Source: Campylobacteraceae bacterium
Lineage (GTDB): Bacteria > Campylobacterota > Campylobacteria > Campylobacterales > Campylobacteraceae
Assembly: GCA_031282125.1 (NCBI GenBank)
Contig: JAITEH010000143.1
Coordinates: 1 to 10,538, forward strand
DNA length: 10,538 nucleotides
Direction: 5' to 3'
Each line of letters starts with the position of its first letter. Positions within the stretch are counted from its first letter, which is position 1. The notes beneath the pieces are model-generated. The model saw only the letters and a list, made by a program, of their open reading frames with translations, did not search any database and had not been told where the DNA came from. This document shows positions 7,623-10,538 of this stretch, piece by piece. Made by a program: the position numbers and the translations under genes.

Positions 7623-7650
7623 AAAGCAAATTATATTATAATAAACAAAA
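7623..7650. promoter_or_regulatory. Overlapping divergent promoters for the permease and DUF493 genes
   Basis: One AT tract carries -10 boxes for both directions: TATAAT at 7637-7642 on the plus strand, and TATAAT at 7630-7635 and 7635-7640 on the minus strand. Leaders would be about 20 bases (plus) and 25 bases (minus). No clear -35 is seen on either strand. The boxes share bases, so polymerase could occupy only one at a time. Confidence 0.42.
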
Positions 7651-7670
7651 AAAGACGATGAGGTTGCCGC

Positions 7671-7931
7671 TTGAAAGACGATATTTCTTCAAAAGAACTT
7701 GTTATAGATTATCCGTGTATTTGGCGTTATAAAGTTATCGTTGCCGCAGCAAGCGACATAAAAGCTATCATAAAAAGAGTTTTAAACGAAAGAGAGTACG
7801 CTATAAAATCGTCAAACCAAAAAGGCGCTTACATAAGCTACAATCTTGAGCTTACGGTGCAAAGCGGCGAAGATAGAGAAGCGGTATTTAGAGCATTAGA
7901 GAAAGACACAGACGTAAAATTTATTTTGTAG
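7671..7931 (+). CDS. DUF493 family protein (HP0495/YbeD-like)
   Basis: This is a small 86-residue protein of the DUF493/UPF0250 family, which includes Helicobacter pylori HP0495 and E. coli YbeD. The family adopts a compact alpha/beta fold like ACT regulatory domains, and its biochemical role is not established. The diagnostic segments are DYPCIWRYKVIV (13-24), GAYISYNLELTV (52-63) and a C-terminal DTDVKFIL. The start is TTG at 7671: an in-frame stop at 7659-7661 excludes anything upstream, and the GAGG of a weak Shine-Dalgarno lies 7 bases ahead. The length fits the family. It is followed after 13 bases by the long helical protein, most likely in one operon. Confidence 0.9.
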   Translation: MKDDISSKELVIDYPCIWRYKVIVAAASDIKAIIKRVLNEREYAIKSSNQKGAYISYNLELTVQSGEDREAVFRALEKDTDVKFIL

Positions 7932-7944
7932 GCGAGGAGAGGGC

Positions 7945-9141
7945 ATGGAATCGATTAAAATTGTTTTTAAAAACACTCTTAAAGAGAATAAGAAAAATCC
8001 GCAAATACTTACCATCATAAGGGATATCAGCTTTGATTTGGGACGCAGAGAGTTTAAAAATCTAAACGAACATGAAGTAAAAGACGCGGTAAAAGAGCTT
8101 TTTGAACTTTTAACGCTCGTGCTGAAAGAGGAGAAGTTAAGAGACGCCAAAAGTATCTCAAGCGTTGTGGACGGACTGCTGAATGCGGCAAGTTACGATA
8201 AAAAAGAGTATCTTTTCAAGCTGTTTTACGAGCGGGAGCAGACCGAAAAAGCTATCCGCGCCCAAAGTTCGGAGATAAAACAGCTCATCATCGATACTTA
8301 CGATACGATTGAAACGGCTTTGACGAAATTGCAAGATGGCGAAAAAGAGCAGGTAATATGCGGATTAAATGAGGCGAAACTTCTGAATGTAGAGATGCTT
8401 GGAATACTCAAAGAAGCCGCAGAAGAGGCGTTTATCACGACTCTTGAAAGAAGCAAAGACGTAGAAGATACCATAAGCGAACTAAGCAAAACTTTCACAT
8501 ATCAAGCTATCAATGAGGGTAAATTCATAAAACAGCGTATTTTGGGTATCTCATCTACGATTTTGGAAGCTGCGTGCGATATAGCCGACAGTGACCACGC
8601 TAATGCGCATTATTTACTCAAAGGAGCGGTAAGAGGCATTAGAGAAGGCATAGCAAAATCTGCCGAAAAGTTCAAAAACAATCTCAAATTCGCCCCCGAC
8701 GAAATCAAAGAATTTTTGAAAAATTCCGAAGAAAACAGGCTTAGCGTCATCGATATAGAAGAGAGTCTCATCGCGCTTTTAAAACAGCTTCAGATAAACA
8801 GCATAGGTATTTCGGCGAAGATTTTGAGCGAGATTATCGCCGAGCAGAGTACGTATATCTCCAAACTCAAAAGATTTAGCGTAGAAGCCGCGGAAGTTTT
8901 CAATGAGAGAATTGATACGTTTAGAGACGAAACGCTTAAAGATTTCAGAGAAAAAGCGGGCAAAAGATTTGAAGAGCTTAGAAAAGAGACGGGAGATAGA
9001 GTTACCGCTTTTGCAAATGATGCCGCGCCGCGCGCCAAGCAGTTCGCAGACGATACGAAAAAACTTGGGTTATATGCATGGGAAGCGGCTAAAACAAGGA
9101 TTGATGAAGTCATCAAAAACGCCAAGAAAAAGAAAGATTAA
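7945..9141 (+). CDS. Uncharacterised long helical, proline-poor cytoplasmic protein
   Basis: I do not recognise this 398-residue protein. It has no signal peptide and no membrane segment. It is rich in Lys, Glu, Ala, Ile and Leu and contains only three prolines (P19, P251, P362), one tryptophan (W379) and two cysteines (C139, C211), so it should be almost wholly alpha-helical. A small-residue stretch at 224-240 (LLKGAVRGIREGIAKSA) has glycines or alanines at regular spacing. Residues 315-398 form a strongly amphipathic segment with repeated patterns such as FREKAGKRFEEL, resembling apolipoprotein-, LEA- or phasin-like helices that coat surfaces, and the protein ends in a basic KKKKD. Those resemblances are of composition only. 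GAGGAG (7934-7939) sits 5 bases before the ATG. It follows the DUF493 gene by 13 bases and is probably co-transcribed with it. Confidence 0.82.
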   Translation: MESIKIVFKNTLKENKKNPQILTIIRDISFDLGRREFKNLNEHEVKDAVKELFELLTLVLKEEKLRDAKSISSVVDGLLNAASYDKKEYLFKLFYEREQTEKAIRAQSSEIKQLIIDTYDTIETALTKLQDGEKEQVICGLNEAKLLNVEMLGILKEAAEEAFITTLERSKDVEDTISELSKTFTYQAINEGKFIKQRILGISSTILEAACDIADSDHANAHYLLKGAVRGIREGIAKSAEKFKNNLKFAPDEIKEFLKNSEENRLSVIDIEESLIALLKQLQINSIGISAKILSEIIAEQSTYISKLKRFSVEAAEVFNERIDTFRDETLKDFREKAGKRFEELRKETGDRVTAFANDAAPRAKQFADDTKKLGLYAWEAAKTRIDEVIKNAKKKKD

Positions 9142-9237
9142 AGCGTTTTGTTTCGCTAAAACAGGTTTTACTTCGACAAACGATGTGAAAACAGCGCGCC
9201 GTTTGTCGTCATAGTTCAATCGGTAAAATCTTTACCG
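9142..9237. terminator. Inverted-repeat cluster between convergent genes, probable bidirectional terminator
   Basis: Several hairpins are stacked between the convergent stops. AGCG/CGCT (9142-9145 and 9154-9157) is an alternative to GTTTT/AAAAC (9145-9149 and 9158-9162), the latter followed by AGGTTTT. Next is a perfect 9-base pair CGACAAACG/CGTTTGTCG (9174-9182 and 9200-9208) with a 17-base loop. Last is CGGTAAA/TTTACCG (9221-9227 and 9231-9237) with a 3-base loop, which lies inside the last codons of the deaminase gene and is followed on the plus strand by TTTATAAAT. None has a classical long U-tract. Confidence 0.45.
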
Positions 9238-10442
9238 TTTATAAATATGCGCTGTGCGGCTTTTGTCTGCAATACCACATGCAAGGGAAGTTCCGAAATA
9301 CTCGCAGGAACTTCATGCAATCCCAAAGCTATGATATCGGCGTCAAATCCCTTTTCTAATCTTCCTTTATTTAAGCCAAGCGCTTTTGCGCCCCCATTTG
9401 TAGAGGCTTTTAGCAGTAAAACAGCCAAATCATTAAGCTCGTAAGTTTGATGCGTGAAGAGTGCGGCTCTCATCTCATGCCACATATTTAAACTTATGTT
9501 TGAGCTAAGTCCGTCCGTTCCCAAAGTTAAGCCAACGCCCGCTTTTTGCACTCTTTTAATATCAAGCGCGCCTGTTCCAAGTAGCCTGTTTGAACGCGGG
9601 CAGTGCGCAATAGCGTTATTTTGGATTATCTCAAGCTCCTCATCGTTAGCCTGTACGGCATGCACAAAGAGTGTTTTAACGCCATGAAAAAGCTCCAAAA
9701 ATTCCTTTGCAGTTGCCGAGGGTTTCGCATGAGGGTTGAAACCTTTCATGAACTCTCCCATCGCGCCGCTTGCACTGTCAAGCCAACTTCGCTCATGCTG
9801 TGACTCCATAAAATGAGCCGTTACTATTACTTTCTCGTCCCTTGCGATATCCAAAACATGCCGCGCCAGCACAGCGTGCGTAGAGTAAGGCGAATGGACG
9901 GATATAGACGGCGTAAACGAGCTGTTTTTTGCCTCTTTTGCTTCGTAAAATCTACCCTTAAAATCATCAAAAAGCGTATCAAGAGCCGCAGGATTTGAGC
10001 CGATGGCTTCCACGAAATATACTACATGCAGAGGCGTTTTGACGCATGGCTTCAAGTCAAGCCCGAAACTGCTCACAGCTCCTATGGCGGTAACTCCCTC
10101 TTTTAGCATATTTTGCAGAGTGTTTTCTATGAGTTTTTCAGTGCATTTTTCCTGCAATTTTTCACGTGAAGCTATGACGCTTTTTAGCCACACCATAAAA
10201 TCGCCGAATTTTAGCGTTGCAGTGTTCGCGGAAAATTCAAGATGTACGTGAGAGTTGATGAGTCCGGGCATCAAGATAGAATTTTTCGGAAGTTTTTCAA
10301 TCTTGGCATTTTTGTATTTTGCCGCCAACTCTTCGCCGCTTCCAACTTCTATAATCTTTTCGTCAAAACAGACGCCGCCATCTTGGATAATCTCAAAATC
10401 GTCGTTACACGTAAGCACGAAATCGCTCAAAAGCACTCTCAT
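9216..10442 (-). CDS. COG0402 amidohydrolase, probable 6-aminodeoxyfutalosine deaminase
   Basis: This is a 408-residue metal-dependent deaminase of the COG0402 group in the amidohydrolase superfamily. Metal ligands are H65 and H67 (NSHVHLEF), H210 (VTAHFMES) and D310 (GTDGLSSN). E213 is the expected proton shuttle, H261 (FVHAV) a second catalytic histidine, and HCPRSN (280-285) a substrate-loop motif. Enzymes of this group are often misannotated as chlorohydrolases; a Nitratiruptor member was shown to deaminate 6-aminodeoxyfutalosine in the futalosine route to menaquinone, and I infer the same here. An adenosine- or methylthioadenosine-type deaminase is the main alternative, because some Campylobacterota bypass this step with MqnB/MTAN. 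I chose ATG at 10442 (MRVLLSDF), with AGGA (10448-10451) 5 bases ahead; a longer reading from 10490 adds a basic leader without a ribosome site. No other menaquinone gene is visible in the window. Confidence 0.85.
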   Translation of the reverse strand: MRVLLSDFVLTCNDDFEIIQDGGVCFDEKIIEVGSGEELAAKYKNAKIEKLPKNSILMPGLINSHVHLEFSANTATLKFGDFMVWLKSVIASREKLQEKCTEKLIENTLQNMLKEGVTAIGAVSSFGLDLKPCVKTPLHVVYFVEAIGSNPAALDTLFDDFKGRFYEAKEAKNSSFTPSISVHSPYSTHAVLARHVLDIARDEKVIVTAHFMESQHERSWLDSASGAMGEFMKGFNPHAKPSATAKEFLELFHGVKTLFVHAVQANDEELEIIQNNAIAHCPRSNRLLGTGALDIKRVQKAGVGLTLGTDGLSSNISLNMWHEMRAALFTHQTYELNDLAVLLLKASTNGGAKALGLNKGRLEKGFDADIIALGLHEVPASISELPLHVVLQTKAAQRIFINGKDFTD

Positions 10443-10456
10443 AAATATCCTTTTAA

Positions 10457-10492
10457 AAAAGAAATTGTAGCGTAAATTTTTCTTATGCAAAA
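10457..10492 (-). promoter_or_regulatory. Candidate promoter of the deaminase gene
   Basis: Minus strand TACAAT (10464-10469) with TTTTGC (10487-10492) at an ideal 17-base spacing. The predicted start near 10457 leaves a short leader of about 15 bases that still contains the AAAAGGA ribosome site. Confidence 0.42.
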
Positions 10493-10495
10493 TAG

Positions 10496-10538
10496 TGATA
10501 CAATATCCGTTTTTAATTCAAAAAAAGGCAGACAAAAT
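10496..10538 (+). promoter_or_regulatory. Extended -10 promoter and ribosome site for a gene starting at the right edge
   Basis: TGATACAAT (10496-10504) is an extended -10 box. AAAGGCAG (10524-10531) is followed 5 bases later by AT as the last two bases of the window, which would become ATG if the next base is G. The gene itself cannot be seen. It would diverge from the deaminase gene. Confidence 0.45.

Noticed and set aside
10443..10490. An N-terminally longer deaminase starting at 10490
   Set aside because: The extra residues are basic and not family-like, there is no ribosome site, and the extension would run through the predicted promoter; ATG at 10442 has a proper AGGA.

Overview
The window reads as chromosomal DNA from a free-living or host-associated member of the Campylobacterota (Epsilonproteobacteria). 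The evidence is a fumarate reductase operon in the order frdC-frdA-frdB whose cofactor ligands fall at, or within a few residues of, the positions known in Wolinella succinogenes, plus a HP0495-type DUF493 protein, a COG0402 deaminase of the type known from Nitratiruptor, AT-rich spacers, and promoters with good -10 boxes but little -35 signal. The genus cannot be fixed from the sequence alone. Most genes look like ordinary core genome. I see no transposase, integrase, CRISPR array, tRNA or rRNA, and no gap between genes reaches 300 bases.

Layout: positions 1-1271 (minus) hold a secreted SUMF1/FGE-fold protein followed 12 bases later by the N-terminal part of an amino-acid-type solute-binding lipoprotein that runs off the left edge. 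Positions 1438-4921 (minus) hold frdCAB, with two 4-base ATGA overlaps. lgt (4991-5857, minus) sits directly upstream of the frd promoter. A LUD-domain gene (6052-6654, plus) diverges from lgt and converges, with one base between stop codons, on an AEC-family permease (6656-7597, minus). The permease diverges from a DUF493 gene (7671-7931, plus), which is followed 13 bases later by an unrecognised 398-residue, almost proline-free helical protein (7945-9141, plus). That pair converges, across a cluster of inverted repeats, on a COG0402 amidohydrolase, probably a 6-aminodeoxyfutalosine deaminase (9216-10442, minus). A plus-strand promoter and ribosome-binding site at the right edge point to a further gene starting at the last bases.

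Functional links: fumarate reductase takes electrons from menaquinol, and the deaminase family is known from the futalosine route to menaquinone, so these two may serve the same respiratory chain although they are not in one operon. Lgt would lipidate lipoproteins such as the solute-binding protein at the left edge. The least explained parts are the DUF493/helical-protein pair, the cysteine-free FGE-fold protein paired with a binding protein, and the orphan LUD protein. Five of the eleven genes appear to start with GTG or TTG; for three of these (the SUMF1 gene, frdC and lgt) the Shine-Dalgarno position decides the start.
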